Source of the DNA: HXMU1420-2 sp040830545
GTDB taxonomy: Bacteria > Pseudomonadota > Alphaproteobacteria > Rhodobacterales > Rhodobacteraceae
DNA length: 64,000 nucleotides
Direction: 5' to 3'
Assembly: GCA_040830545.1 (NCBI GenBank)
Contig: JBFOMB010000002.1
Span: 1-64,000 of the forward strand
Under the pieces are notes generated by a model. That model was given only the letters and a program-made list of their open reading frames with translations, made no database searches and was not told the DNA's origin. The position numbers were made by a program, and so were the translations under genes. Below, piece after piece: positions 16,004 to 24,879 of the stretch; position 1 is the first letter of the stretch; every line of letters starts with the position of its first letter.

Positions 16004-17072
16004 GCCACTGCAAACCGGGGCCGTGATCGGCATTCTTGGCGGTGGTCAGTTGGGCCGCATGTTGTCGGTGGCCGCGTCCCGGCTGGGCTTTCGCAGCCAT
16101 ATCTTTGAACCCGGCGCCAATCCACCCGCCGGGCAGGTTGCGGATCAGGTGACCACGGCGTCTTATGGCGACAGCGCCGCGCTGGAACAGTTCGCGGCTT
16201 CGGTGGATGTCATCACCTATGAATTCGAAAACATCCCGACACAGGCGCTGGATATTCTGGAGGCGCACCGCCCCATTCGTCCCGGTCGCGAAGCCTTGCG
16301 GATCAGTCAGGACCGCCTGACCGAAAAGGACTTTCTGACCGGTCTGGGCCTGTCAACCGCGCCATATGCGGACATCCCGGACCGGGCGGCGTTGGGTGAT
16401 GCGCTGGCGCAGATCGGCGCGCCTGCGATCCTGAAAACCCGGCGTTTCGGTTATGACGGCAAGGGGCAGGCGCGTATCTTGTCTGACGCGGATGCGGACA
16501 CGGCTTACGCTGACATGTCGGACGCCCCGGCCATCCTGGAAGGGTTCGTCGATTTCTCGCACGAAGTCTCGGTCATCGCGGCACGGGGCTTGTCGGGCGA
16601 GGTCGTGTGTTTTGACCCCGGCGAAAACGTACATCGCGATGGCATTCTGCGCACCACAACCGTTCCCGCCCGTCTCAGTAGCGCGCAGCGCACTGACGCG
16701 GTGCTGCTGGCCGGGCGCATCCTGAACGCACTGGACTATGTCGGTGTTTTGGGGGTGGAGCTGTTCGTGACCCCTGCCGGGCTGATCGTCAACGAAATCG
16801 CCCCACGGGTGCACAATTCTGGCCACTGGACGCAGAACGGCTGCACCACCGACCAGTTTGAACAACACATTTGCGCCGTGGTCGGCTGGCCGCTGGGTGA
16901 CGGGCGACGTTATGCGGACGTGGTGATGGAAAACCTGATCGGCGATGACATGGACCGCGTGCCGGGACTGTCCCGTAACACGGACACAGCGCTGCACCTT
17001 TACGGCAAGGCGGAAACGCGCGCCGAGCGGAAGATGGGGCATGTGAACCGTATCATCCGACAGGATAAGTAA
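15996..17072 (+). CDS. purK: 5-(carboxyamino)imidazole ribonucleotide synthase
   Basis: 358-residue ATP-grasp enzyme that carboxylates AIR using ATP and bicarbonate and hands N5-CAIR to PurE. GILGGGQLGRML opens the pre-ATP-grasp domain; ILKTRRFGYDGKGQ and NEIAPRVHNSGHWT mark the ATP-grasp core. I chose the ATG at 15996 inside the purE end because the sequence before it has no family resemblance. Confidence 0.97.
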   Translation: MTEPLQTGAVIGILGGGQLGRMLSVAASRLGFRSHIFEPGANPPAGQVADQVTTASYGDSAALEQFAASVDVITYEFENIPTQALDILEAHRPIRPGREALRISQDRLTEKDFLTGLGLSTAPYADIPDRAALGDALAQIGAPAILKTRRFGYDGKGQARILSDADADTAYADMSDAPAILEGFVDFSHEVSVIAARGLSGEVVCFDPGENVHRDGILRTTTVPARLSSAQRTDAVLLAGRILNALDYVGVLGVELFVTPAGLIVNEIAPRVHNSGHWTQNGCTTDQFEQHICAVVGWPLGDGRRYADVVMENLIGDDMDRVPGLSRNTDTALHLYGKAETRAERKMGHVNRIIRQDK

Positions 17073-17149
17073 TCGCTCCGGCGGAATGGACGGATTTTCA
17101 TAGGCGTGCCGCAAATTCACCTCTACCTTCGGCGTCAAAGGAGACTCCG

Positions 17150-18544
17150 ATGGAACGGCGACTGGCTGCAATTCTGGCAGCGGATATGGTGGGCTACTCG
17201 CGTTTGATGGAGATGGACGAGGTCGGCACGCTGTCCCGTCAGAAAACCTATCGCAAAGAGCTGATCGATCCGGAAATTCAGCGCTATCGGGGCCGCATCG
17301 TCAAAACCACCGGCGACGGGATGTTGGCAGAATTCGCCTCGGCCCAGGATGCGGTGCGGTGCGCCATTGATATTCAGACGGGCATGACAGCCCGCGAACC
17401 GGATACAGATGACGAGCTGCGCATTAAGTATAGGGTCGGCATCAATCTGGGCGACGTAGTGTTTGACGACGACGATGTGTTTGGGGACGGTGTCAACATC
17501 GCGGCCCGTCTGGAGGGGTTGGCGCAACCCGGCGGGGTCTGCATTTCAGATGTGGTCCATCAAACCGTGGCTGACCGGCTGAACGATTCATTCCGGGACA
17601 TGGGCAGCCAGCGTGTCAAAAACATCTCACGCCCGGTCCGCGTCTGGCAATGGGCCCCGGATCAACCTGTGCGCCCTGACCCGCCTGACATGGCACTGAA
17701 ACAACGCGTGCAGTTCACACGGTCCGTTGACGGAACGCAAATCGGCTGGGCCAGCGTCGGCGACGGCTATCCGATCCTCAAGGCCCCGCATTGGCTGAAC
17801 CATATCGAATACGAATGGGGCAGCCCGGTTTGGGGGGACTTCCTGGCGGAGATGACCAAAAACCACCGCCTTGTCCGGTTTGACCAGCGCGGTAACGGAT
17901 TGTCCGACTGGGACCCGCCGCAGATCGACCATGCCTCGATGCTTGCGGATATGGAGGCGGTGGCCGATGCCGCCAAGCTGGAAAGGTTCATGATCTATGG
18001 GATGAGCCAGGGGGCCAGCACCGCCGTACAATACGCGGCCAAGCATCCCGATCGCGTGTCCGCATTGATCCTGTTTGGCAGTTACCTGCGTGGGCGCATG
18101 AAGCGGAACGATGCAGATGCGGAGAAATTCGCGGAGGCCGGCAGCCTGATGCTGCGGGACGGTTGGGGGTCGCCCAGCCCAGTTTACCGCAACTTCTTCA
18201 CCAACACGTTTGTGCCGGACGCATCACGAGAGGTGGCGGACAGTTGGGACGAATTGCAACGAATGTCGACGAATGCCGAAAACGCCCTGCGCCTGTGGGA
18301 GATGAACAACAACATCGACGCAGTCGACGCGGCCCAGCACGTGGACGCGCCAACGTTGATATTGCACATCAGCGGTGATCGGGTGGTGCCCGTGTCCGAG
18401 GGCCGATTCACCGCCCGCATGATCCCCGGGGCCAGTTTTGTCGAACTGCCCGGAAACGATCATGTCGCACTGCCGGGACGGCCCTGTTTTTCGATGTTTT
18501 TCGACGAAATCCGGGCCTTCATGGCTGAACATGATTTGACCTGA
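17150..18544 (+). CDS. Class III adenylate cyclase fused to an alpha/beta hydrolase
   Basis: 464 residues, two domains. The cyclase (about 1-165) begins MERRLAAILAADMVGYS with metal ligands Asp12 and Asp56, adenine-selecting Lys52 and DVFGDGVNIAARLEG. The C-terminal alpha/beta hydrolase (about 195-460) has an intact triad: Ser286 in GMSQGAS, Asp410 in SGDRVVP and His438 in NDHVALPG. No membrane helix or signal peptide, so cytoplasmic. Stand-alone versions of both domains are common, and such fusions occur in proteobacteria, but no ligand is known to me. The hydrolase may sense or process a small molecule that controls cAMP output. The ATG has aaaggag 6 nt upstream. Confidence 0.88.
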   Translation: MERRLAAILAADMVGYSRLMEMDEVGTLSRQKTYRKELIDPEIQRYRGRIVKTTGDGMLAEFASAQDAVRCAIDIQTGMTAREPDTDDELRIKYRVGINLGDVVFDDDDVFGDGVNIAARLEGLAQPGGVCISDVVHQTVADRLNDSFRDMGSQRVKNISRPVRVWQWAPDQPVRPDPPDMALKQRVQFTRSVDGTQIGWASVGDGYPILKAPHWLNHIEYEWGSPVWGDFLAEMTKNHRLVRFDQRGNGLSDWDPPQIDHASMLADMEAVADAAKLERFMIYGMSQGASTAVQYAAKHPDRVSALILFGSYLRGRMKRNDADAEKFAEAGSLMLRDGWGSPSPVYRNFFTNTFVPDASREVADSWDELQRMSTNAENALRLWEMNNNIDAVDAAQHVDAPTLILHISGDRVVPVSEGRFTARMIPGASFVELPGNDHVALPGRPCFSMFFDEIRAFMAEHDLT

Positions 18545-18558
18545 TTTATCGTGTCGCC

Positions 18559-19713
18559 TCAACCGGCTGTGAACCGTGAGGCAATCTCTCCGTTCATGTG
18601 ACTGACGACGCCACCTGAAAGGGTTGCGGCCACCCGGCGGCTTTTTGCGTCGAGGATCACGATGTCTGCTCGCTGACCTTCCGCCAACGTCCCTCGATCC
18701 GGCAGGTCCAACACGCGCGCCGGACCGGCAGAGATCAGGTGCCACGCGGCCTCGAATGCCAACACGCCACTGTCTGCAAGCATCAGGGCTGCCCGGCGAG
18801 GACTGGGATAGTGGTAGTCCGAGGCCAGCGCGTCACACAGCCCCATCGTGATCAGGTCCAGCGCGCTGACATTGCCATTATGCGACCCGCCCCGCACCAC
18901 ATTCGGCGCGCCAAGAACAATGGTGTCCCCGCCATCGCGCGCGGCTTCTGCCGCCTCTAGCGTTTCCGGGAACTCCGACACTTGCACACCGCGTGCACGC
19001 CACGCCGCGCGCTGCGCTGCGGTTTGATCGTCATGACTGCCCATTCGCAGGCCTGCATCACCCAGGCGGGAACACAGGGCATCCAGTGCGGCGGGCACCG
19101 CGTCACGTGCCTCGTGCAAACGTTGCATCAGGGCCAGATGCGCCTCGGGACTACGCCCGGCCTTCAACGCCTGACCAACCATCCGGCGCGGGGTTTTCCC
19201 TGCCGCCAAACGGTCATGCGGCAGGTGATCGTTGAACACGACATAATCGATGCCCCAGTCCGCCAATCGTTCAGGGAGCGTCGCAAACACCTCTACCAGA
19301 TGCGTTTCCATCCGCAGTTGCGCGCGCAGGTCGGTCACCAGCGTCGGGGCAGTTCGGGCCAATGCGTCAAACATCTGGGTCGCGAAATCCACCCCGCGCA
19401 GGCCGCCTTCCCAACTCATGAACTGCGCGAGAACTGCTGTGGTGATCCCGTTCGCGGCCAGTTCAGCCTCCGCTGCGACCAGTCCTTGATCCATCTGTTT
19501 CATCGCACCGCGTCGGGGGGCCAAATGGCGTTCGAACCCGTCACCGTGCACATCCACGATGCCCGGCAGGACAAGGAACCCGGTCAAGTCCACGGCCCGT
19601 CCGGTCGTGCCCGATGCAATTCGCCCATCGGCGATGCTCAGCCCCGCAGACACCAGCCCTTCGCCGGGTAGCAGCACCTGCGCCCCGTGCAGATCACAAT
19701 CCAACGTCCTCAC
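18559..19713 (-). CDS. phnM: PhnM-type alpha-D-ribose 1-methylphosphonate 5-triphosphate diphosphatase
   Basis: 384-residue amidohydrolase. In the C-P lyase pathway PhnM removes pyrophosphate from the ribosyl alkylphosphonate triphosphate. Metal-site motifs are visible: GIVDVHGDGFERHLAPRRG, FNDHLPHD, GSHDDQT, LGAPNVVRGGSHNGN and LASDYHYPSP. None of the core genes phnGHIJKL is in the window, so this copy is separated from its pathway or serves another purpose. Its start overlaps the preceding hydrolase stop by 4 nt. Confidence 0.93.
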   Translation of the reverse strand: MRTLDCDLHGAQVLLPGEGLVSAGLSIADGRIASGTTGRAVDLTGFLVLPGIVDVHGDGFERHLAPRRGAMKQMDQGLVAAEAELAANGITTAVLAQFMSWEGGLRGVDFATQMFDALARTAPTLVTDLRAQLRMETHLVEVFATLPERLADWGIDYVVFNDHLPHDRLAAGKTPRRMVGQALKAGRSPEAHLALMQRLHEARDAVPAALDALCSRLGDAGLRMGSHDDQTAAQRAAWRARGVQVSEFPETLEAAEAARDGGDTIVLGAPNVVRGGSHNGNVSALDLITMGLCDALASDYHYPSPRRAALMLADSGVLAFEAAWHLISAGPARVLDLPDRGTLAEGQRADIVILDAKSRRVAATLSGGVVSHMNGEIASRFTAG

Positions 19714-20453
19714 GGCAGCAACCGCCGCATGGCCAAATCGCCGACCGCGTCAAACCACGTCAGATGCCGCGCAAACGCCCCGGTTTCGATGAAGCTCAGC
19801 GCCTGTGCGATGACCTGCGGATTGTTCATCATAAACGTATGCGTGACCGGCAGAATCAGTTGCGCGCGCATGCCTTCGACCACGGTTTCGCTCACCGCGA
19901 TCTTGCCGTCATCCGGCCCGTCCACCACGGAGGAAAAGTAAGGATTGATCGTCTGTGACCCTGCAATGACCCCCACCGGATAGTCCACCGGCGGCAGGCG
20001 GAGCGGCAGGCTGTCAGGCCCTGTGCCCAGTTGGACCCCCGCCGGGCCGCCGACCCAGCCGAATACCTCAATCTCGCCCAGCATATCCACCAACTGGCTG
20101 CCCTGATTGGGCGGGGCCAGCATCACCACCCGCCCAAGGAACGGTGGACGCGTCTGCGTCATACCCGCCCGAAATACGATGCCTCCCATCGAATGTGTGA
20201 TCGCATGTATCCGCCGGGGTCCACATTCGCGATAGGCGGGCGGCAGAACCTCGGCGGCCAATTCCTCGACCGGGGCTTGTCGCGAGGCATAACCGACATT
20301 GACCACGGTGTATCCTCGCGCCTCCAGCAAGACCTGCATCGGGGCCAGCGAAAATGGCGTGCGGCCCAGCCCGTGGATCAGCAACACGCAATGCCCAGTG
20401 GCGAAGACTGGGCTGGGGAGGAGAGCAAACAGGATGACAAACAATCGGATCAT
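19710..20453 (-). CDS. Secreted or periplasmic alpha/beta hydrolase (lipase-like)
   Basis: 247 residues with a signal peptide (MIRLFVILFALLPSPVFA), an HGLG oxyanion loop at 27-30 and nucleophile Ser88 in THSMGG, followed by VMLAPPNQGSQL, typical of lipase or PGAP1-like hydrolases. A late His in LPVTHTFMM probably completes the triad. The start is the ATG at 20453; a GTG at 20483 would mask the signal peptide. It overlaps phnM by 4 nt, so the pair looks co-transcribed, though no shared pathway is known. The substrate could be a lipid ester. Confidence 0.85.
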   Translation of the reverse strand: MIRLFVILFALLPSPVFATGHCVLLIHGLGRTPFSLAPMQVLLEARGYTVVNVGYASRQAPVEELAAEVLPPAYRECGPRRIHAITHSMGGIVFRAGMTQTRPPFLGRVVMLAPPNQGSQLVDMLGEIEVFGWVGGPAGVQLGTGPDSLPLRLPPVDYPVGVIAGSQTINPYFSSVVDGPDDGKIAVSETVVEGMRAQLILPVTHTFMMNNPQVIAQALSFIETGAFARHLTWFDAVGDLAMRRLLP

Positions 20454-20483
20454 GGCACGCAGATAAGCGATGCTTCGCGCCAC

Positions 20484-21335
20484 TTAAACCCGTCGCAGCG
20501 CGCCCGGTGTCCAAACAGCAAAGGCAATGCCGCCGATGACCAGCAAGGCGCCGCCGACAAGGCGCAAGGTTGCCACCTCACCAAGCAGCAGGATGCCCGC
20601 CGCCAGCGCAATGACCGGCACGCTCAGCATGACCACTGCGGCAATGGCAGGGGCCATGCGTGGCACGATCGAATACCACAACGCATAACCGAGCCCCGAC
20701 GTCACGGCACCCGACAGCACGGCCCAGCCAACACCGGCAGTGGTGACCGTGCTGCCCTCGGCAAAGATCAGCACTGCAATCGTGGTCAGGGGCAGCGCCA
20801 CGATGAAATTTGCGGCTGTTCCGGCGAGCGGATCAGGTTCCTCGCGCCCCGCAAGCGTGTAAATCGCCCAGCCAAGCCCCGCCAACGTCATGGCAATCAC
20901 ACCCACCAGATCGTTGCCCTGCCCACCACTCGGCCACAGCACCCAAACGAGCCCGGCAAATGCTACGGCGGACCCTAAAATCTGCCGCTGTGTCGCAGGC
21001 TGTCCGCGCGCGGCTGAGATGGCGAAGATCGCGATCTGCACGGCACCAAAGGCCAACAGCGCGCCCAGCCCCGCATCCAGCGAGCGGTAGGCCAGTGAAA
21101 ACCCAACCATGTAAAGCGTCAATGACCCTGCCCCGACCAGCCGCCGCGGGGTCGCAAACTGCATCTGGCGGTTTTGCATCATGACCAGCGCCAAAAGCAT
21201 CACCGCGCCAGACAGCACCCGGATCACTGCAAACGGCCCGGCATCCACCGACCCGCTGTCCACCGCCACGCGGTTCAGGATCGAGTTGGCTGCAAAGGCC
21301 ACCATGGTCAAAGAAGTCAGCAGGAACAGTCGCAT
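20484..21335 (-). CDS. DMT/EamA-family transporter
   Basis: 283 residues with about ten hydrophobic helices in two repeated EamA halves (first half MRLFLLTSLTMVAFAANSIL to about 135, second from AMTLAGLGWAIYTLAGRE). Inner-membrane exporters of this superfamily carry amino acids, nucleotides or drugs; the substrate is not predictable. It is separated from the alpha/beta hydrolase by about 30 nt and may head that transcript. Confidence 0.9.
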   Translation of the reverse strand: MRLFLLTSLTMVAFAANSILNRVAVDSGSVDAGPFAVIRVLSGAVMLLALVMMQNRQMQFATPRRLVGAGSLTLYMVGFSLAYRSLDAGLGALLAFGAVQIAIFAISAARGQPATQRQILGSAVAFAGLVWVLWPSGGQGNDLVGVIAMTLAGLGWAIYTLAGREEPDPLAGTAANFIVALPLTTIAVLIFAEGSTVTTAGVGWAVLSGAVTSGLGYALWYSIVPRMAPAIAAVVMLSVPVIALAAGILLLGEVATLRLVGGALLVIGGIAFAVWTPGALRRV

Positions 21336-21400
21336 CAGGTCAGCTAACCGGTCTGCACAACAATGAAAATCGTGCGAGCATCACAGATGAGTGACCCACG

Positions 21401-21943
21401 TCAGGTCGCGCCAAAGGCGGGGGGATAGATCAACTCCTCATCCGGGGTGTCCGTACCGACGCCCACGATCAGCGTGTGATCCACCGGATAAGGCGTTTTC
21501 AACTTCTGCGCCTGTTCCAGCGAAAATCCGGCCTTGCCGTAGAACCCCGGGTCCCCGAGAACGACAATCGCATCCGGGAAATTTACAGGCTTGCGGTCCG
21601 TATCCGCCACCACCGCAATTTCACGCACCAGCCGCGACCCAAACGAGAAATGGCCGCGTAGATCTTCCTCGGGTGCACAGGCCCCGCGCTGGAACGCGGG
21701 CCACACGGCCACCGGAGCAAGGCACGCCCAGGTCTCTGGCCCATGCAACCGGCTGAGCGCCGCATAGGCCGCAATGCGCCCGTCCCAGTCCTTGACCAAT
21801 TCCAGCCACATGTCGCCGTCTTCTCGCAGTTGCCGGACCAGCGTCGCTTCATCCGGTTGTTCGAACGCCGCTTCCAGCAATTCGTGGATCTGGTCGTAAT
21901 CCTCTTCGGTTGCCTGCCGCGTATTGGCCGGATCTGCGTTCAT
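21401..21943 (-). CDS. GNAT-family N-acetyltransferase
   Basis: 180-residue acetyltransferase. The N-terminus RQATEEDYDQIHELLEAAF and the late IVVLGDPGFYGKAGF match the YhbS-like GNAT subgroup. The ATG at 21943 overlaps the stop of the ureohydrolase by 4 nt, so the two are translationally coupled. Given the neighbouring polyamine-type genes, a polyamine or amino-acid acetylation role is possible but unproven. Confidence 0.85.
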   Translation of the reverse strand: MNADPANTRQATEEDYDQIHELLEAAFEQPDEATLVRQLREDGDMWLELVKDWDGRIAAYAALSRLHGPETWACLAPVAVWPAFQRGACAPEEDLRGHFSFGSRLVREIAVVADTDRKPVNFPDAIVVLGDPGFYGKAGFSLEQAQKLKTPYPVDHTLIVGVGTDTPDEELIYPPAFGAT

Positions 21944-22902
21944 GACTGCTCCTCTTTCTGCGCCATTACACATAACAGTTCGAACATGATGGACACCCCC
22001 AGAAATGCGGTCCCGCCGACTGCATCAAAGGGCGGTGAAACCTCTACCATGTCTGCGCCCGCGATGTTGACCCCCTGCAATTCGCGTACCACCTGCAATG
22101 CTTGATAACTGTTTGGCCCACCGACCTCGGGCGTGCCGGTACCGGGCGCAAAGGTCGGATCAACAAAATCGATATCGTAGGAAACGTAGGTCGGCTGGTC
22201 GCCGACAATCTCGCGAGCTTCGGCCATGACATCGGGGATGCCTCGGTCAAAAAATTCCTCGATCCGGATGATGCGGATGCCTGTCGCGGCAGCGAAATCC
22301 AGATCTTCCCGGTCATAGGCGGTGCCGCGAATGCCGATTTGAACAACGCGCTTGGGGTCCAGCAATCCTTCTTCGACTGCGCGGCGGAACGGGGTACCGT
22401 GGGTGAATTTTGTACCGCCAAAATAGGTGTTGAACAGGTCGGTATGGCTGTCGAAATGGATCATGCCCAACGGTCCGTCCCGGCCTAGTGAACGCAACAC
22501 AGGCAGCGAGCACAGGTGGTCACCCCCAGCCGTCAGCGGTCGAATGCCCGCATCACGAGCCGCATCGTAGAACGCCGTCACCCGGTCCATCGTATCCATC
22601 AGGTCCACAGGGTTCGGGGCCGCATCGCCCAGGTCGGCTACATTCGCCGCTTCAAACGGGCGCACGCCCATTGGCACATGCTCGGCCCGGATCATGGTCG
22701 AAGCGTCGCGCAGTTGTCTTGGCCCATGACGCGGACCCGGACGGTTCGTGGTGCCACTGTCCCAGGGGATACCTATCAGGCCAATATCAACTTCGGTCCA
22801 GCGCGGATCGCCAATAGGCAAATGTGGTAGTCGCATAAAGGTCGGCACACCGGCAAATCGAGGCAGGTCCATTCCGGACACGGGTTTGAAAAAGTCTGAC
22901 AC
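21940..22902 (-). CDS. speB: Agmatinase-family ureohydrolase
   Basis: 320 residues of the arginase/agmatinase fold, which hydrolyses agmatine or a related guanidino compound to urea and an amine. Manganese-site motifs are GGDHL, HFDSHTD (Ser replaces the common Ala), SYDIDFVDP and PGTGTPEVGG. The start is a GTG at 22902 with ggagg 9 nt upstream. Putrescine-forming agmatinase is likely, but guanidinobutyrase cannot be excluded. It lies near an Lrp regulator and a PLP decarboxylase, suggesting a polyamine cluster. Confidence 0.9.
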   Translation of the reverse strand: MSDFFKPVSGMDLPRFAGVPTFMRLPHLPIGDPRWTEVDIGLIGIPWDSGTTNRPGPRHGPRQLRDASTMIRAEHVPMGVRPFEAANVADLGDAAPNPVDLMDTMDRVTAFYDAARDAGIRPLTAGGDHLCSLPVLRSLGRDGPLGMIHFDSHTDLFNTYFGGTKFTHGTPFRRAVEEGLLDPKRVVQIGIRGTAYDREDLDFAAATGIRIIRIEEFFDRGIPDVMAEAREIVGDQPTYVSYDIDFVDPTFAPGTGTPEVGGPNSYQALQVVRELQGVNIAGADMVEVSPPFDAVGGTAFLGVSIMFELLCVMAQKEEQS

Positions 22903-23057
22903 GGGCGGAACCCTCCAAGATATTTGCACCTGATCGTCCCAATCGGTCGGAGCCTAGCGATTTTAGTGAGCAAGTCGAGAGGTTGGAGCCCGTGTGAAGT
23001 GACCAAGTTCCGCCGGAACAAAAGCCGAATTATCGGCATCACCAAATCCACCGGTCC

Positions 23058-23498
23058 CTAGATCCGCCGCTCAATCTTCGTCGTCAGGTGAATCAGGCTC
23101 TCGGACGACCGGACGCCCTGGATTTCCCCGATCTTGTCCAGTGTGCGGTCCAGTTCTTCGGTGGATTCAGCGGCCAGTTGCACCAACAGGTCGAACCGGC
23201 CCGAAGTGGTATGCGCGACCTCGACCGCGGCCAGCGCGCGCAGGCGATCCAGCACTTGCGGCCCGCGCCGGGGTTCGATGGCGACAAGGGCCGTGGCACG
23301 TAAGGTCGGGCGCAAGGCTGGCGAGGGTTTCAGGGTATAGCCCGCGATCGCACCGACACGTTCCAACCGCTCGATCCGGGCCTGGACGGTGGTACGCGCA
23401 AGGTCCAGCCGCCGCGACAGGTCAGCCACAGAGATGCGGGCGTTTTCGCTGAGCAGGGCCAGCAACGTGCGGTCGATTTCGTCAAAAGTAACGGTCAT
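23058..23498 (-). CDS. Lrp/AsnC-family regulator next to the decarboxylase
   Basis: 146 residues: winged helix-turn-helix (FDEIDRTLLALLSENARISVADLSRRLDLARTTVQARIERLE) and a RAM domain ending near LIHLTTKIERRI. I placed the start at 23498. The gene is divergent from the PLP decarboxylase, with about 100 nt between starts, and upstream of speB on the same strand. It probably controls one or both in response to an amino acid such as ornithine, lysine or arginine. Confidence 0.92.
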   Translation of the reverse strand: MTVTFDEIDRTLLALLSENARISVADLSRRLDLARTTVQARIERLERVGAIAGYTLKPSPALRPTLRATALVAIEPRRGPQVLDRLRALAAVEVAHTTSGRFDLLVQLAAESTEELDRTLDKIGEIQGVRSSESLIHLTTKIERRI

Positions 23499-23597
23499 GT
23501 CGTCAGTTTTATGGTTTTTCCCGTCAATATCGCAAGAGTGACACGCGCAATCGACAAGGAAGCGGGGAACAATCAAGAAAAAACCTGGAGGCACGTG

Positions 23598-24752
23598 ATG
23601 CAGACACAGACCGGAATCTGGCCCTCTCCCCTCAGTCACCTCAGCCGCGTCAGGCCGGATCATCCTGTGTTGTACCTATGTCCGTCCAAGTTGCAGGCCA
23701 CGGCGCGGCGGTTTCAGGCGGGGTTTCCCGGGCTTGTGACCTATGCGGTCAAGGCGAACCCGGACCGCGCAGTGTTGGAGAACCTGACCGCCGCCGGGAT
23801 CAATGCGTTTGATGTGGCCTCCCCCACGGAGATGCGCGCGGTGCGGGAGGTGAACCCGGACGCCACGCTGCACTACAACAACCCGGTGCGGTCGCGGGAT
23901 GAGATCGCCGCAGGTATCGCGGCGGGCGTGGTGAGTTGGTCGGTGGACGAGGCGGGGGAATTGGCGAAGCTGACCGCCCTGCACCCAAGGACCGAGATTG
24001 CGGTACGGTTCAAATTGCCCGTCAGCGGCGCGGCTTATGATTTCGGCGAAAAGTTCGGCGCGACGCCCGAGGAGGCCGCAAAACTGCTGCGGCAGATCAC
24101 TGACGCGGGTTACACTCCGGCGTTGTGCTTCCATCCAGGCACCCAGTGCATGGAGGCCGAGGCATGGGCAAAATACATCCACGCGGCGGCATCTATTGCT
24201 GAACAGGCGGGCGTTCGGATTGCGCGGTTGAACGTCGGGGGCGGGTTTCCGGTGGCTCGGGACGACGGAACATTGCCACCGGAACCCGTTTTTTCCGCCA
24301 TTGAACGGGCCAAACAAACGGCATTTGGCCCCACCGCGCCAGCACTGGTTTGCGAGCCGGGGCGGGCCATGGTGGGTGAGGCCGCGACATTGGCCACTCG
24401 GGTCAAATCCCTGCGGGGTGACGGGACAGTTTTCCTGAACGAGGGAATTTATGGCGGCTTGGCTGACATAAAGGACTCCGGACCGACAACGCGGCTGCGT
24501 ATCTATGCGCCGGACGGCACACCCCGCACCGGCGACCTGCGTCCCGTGCGCATATTCGGCCCGACCTGTGACAGTCTGGACGTGCTGCCCGACGGGTTGC
24601 AGCTGTCGGACGACATAGAAGAGGGCGATTTCGTGCTGTTTGACGGGCACGGCGCTTATAGCGCCTGCATGACCAGTGCGTTCAACGGGTACGGGCTGCA
24701 CGATGTTGTCACCGTGCTGTCGCTCTCTGGACAATCCGGGTTGGAAGGTTAG
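23598..24752 (+). CDS. PLP-dependent ornithine/lysine-type decarboxylase (alanine racemase fold)
   Basis: 384-residue fold-III decarboxylase. PLP Schiff-base Lys52 in YAVKANPD, phosphate loop NVGGGFP, CEPGRAMV, catalytic Cys in FGPTCDSLD and C-terminal SACMTSAFNGYG match eukaryotic-type ornithine decarboxylases also found in alphaproteobacteria. It makes putrescine or cadaverine from ornithine or lysine. The ATG at 23598 has ctggagg upstream. With the divergent Lrp gene and speB it forms a polyamine locus. Confidence 0.92.
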   Translation: MQTQTGIWPSPLSHLSRVRPDHPVLYLCPSKLQATARRFQAGFPGLVTYAVKANPDRAVLENLTAAGINAFDVASPTEMRAVREVNPDATLHYNNPVRSRDEIAAGIAAGVVSWSVDEAGELAKLTALHPRTEIAVRFKLPVSGAAYDFGEKFGATPEEAAKLLRQITDAGYTPALCFHPGTQCMEAEAWAKYIHAAASIAEQAGVRIARLNVGGGFPVARDDGTLPPEPVFSAIERAKQTAFGPTAPALVCEPGRAMVGEAATLATRVKSLRGDGTVFLNEGIYGGLADIKDSGPTTRLRIYAPDGTPRTGDLRPVRIFGPTCDSLDVLPDGLQLSDDIEEGDFVLFDGHGAYSACMTSAFNGYGLHDVVTVLSLSGQSGLEG

Positions 24753-24795
24753 TGTCCTCCTGACGCAGTTCACATGCCAATGATCCCGAAGGACC

Positions 24796-24818
24796 GCCTG
24801 AAATCCCGGATTTCAGGC
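24796..24818. repeat. Perfect inverted repeat between the decarboxylase and molybdenum hydroxylase genes
   Basis: Arms gcctgaaat / atttcaggc with the 5-nt loop cccgg, located 43 nt after the decarboxylase stop and 61 nt before the next start. No T-run. It could be a terminator stem or an operator for the molybdenum hydroxylase gene. Confidence 0.5.
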
Positions 24819-24879
24819 TGGAACCTTGCGGGCCTGTTTGTGCGTGAAGCTGCACCAGCAACGTCCGGAGGGTGCGATC

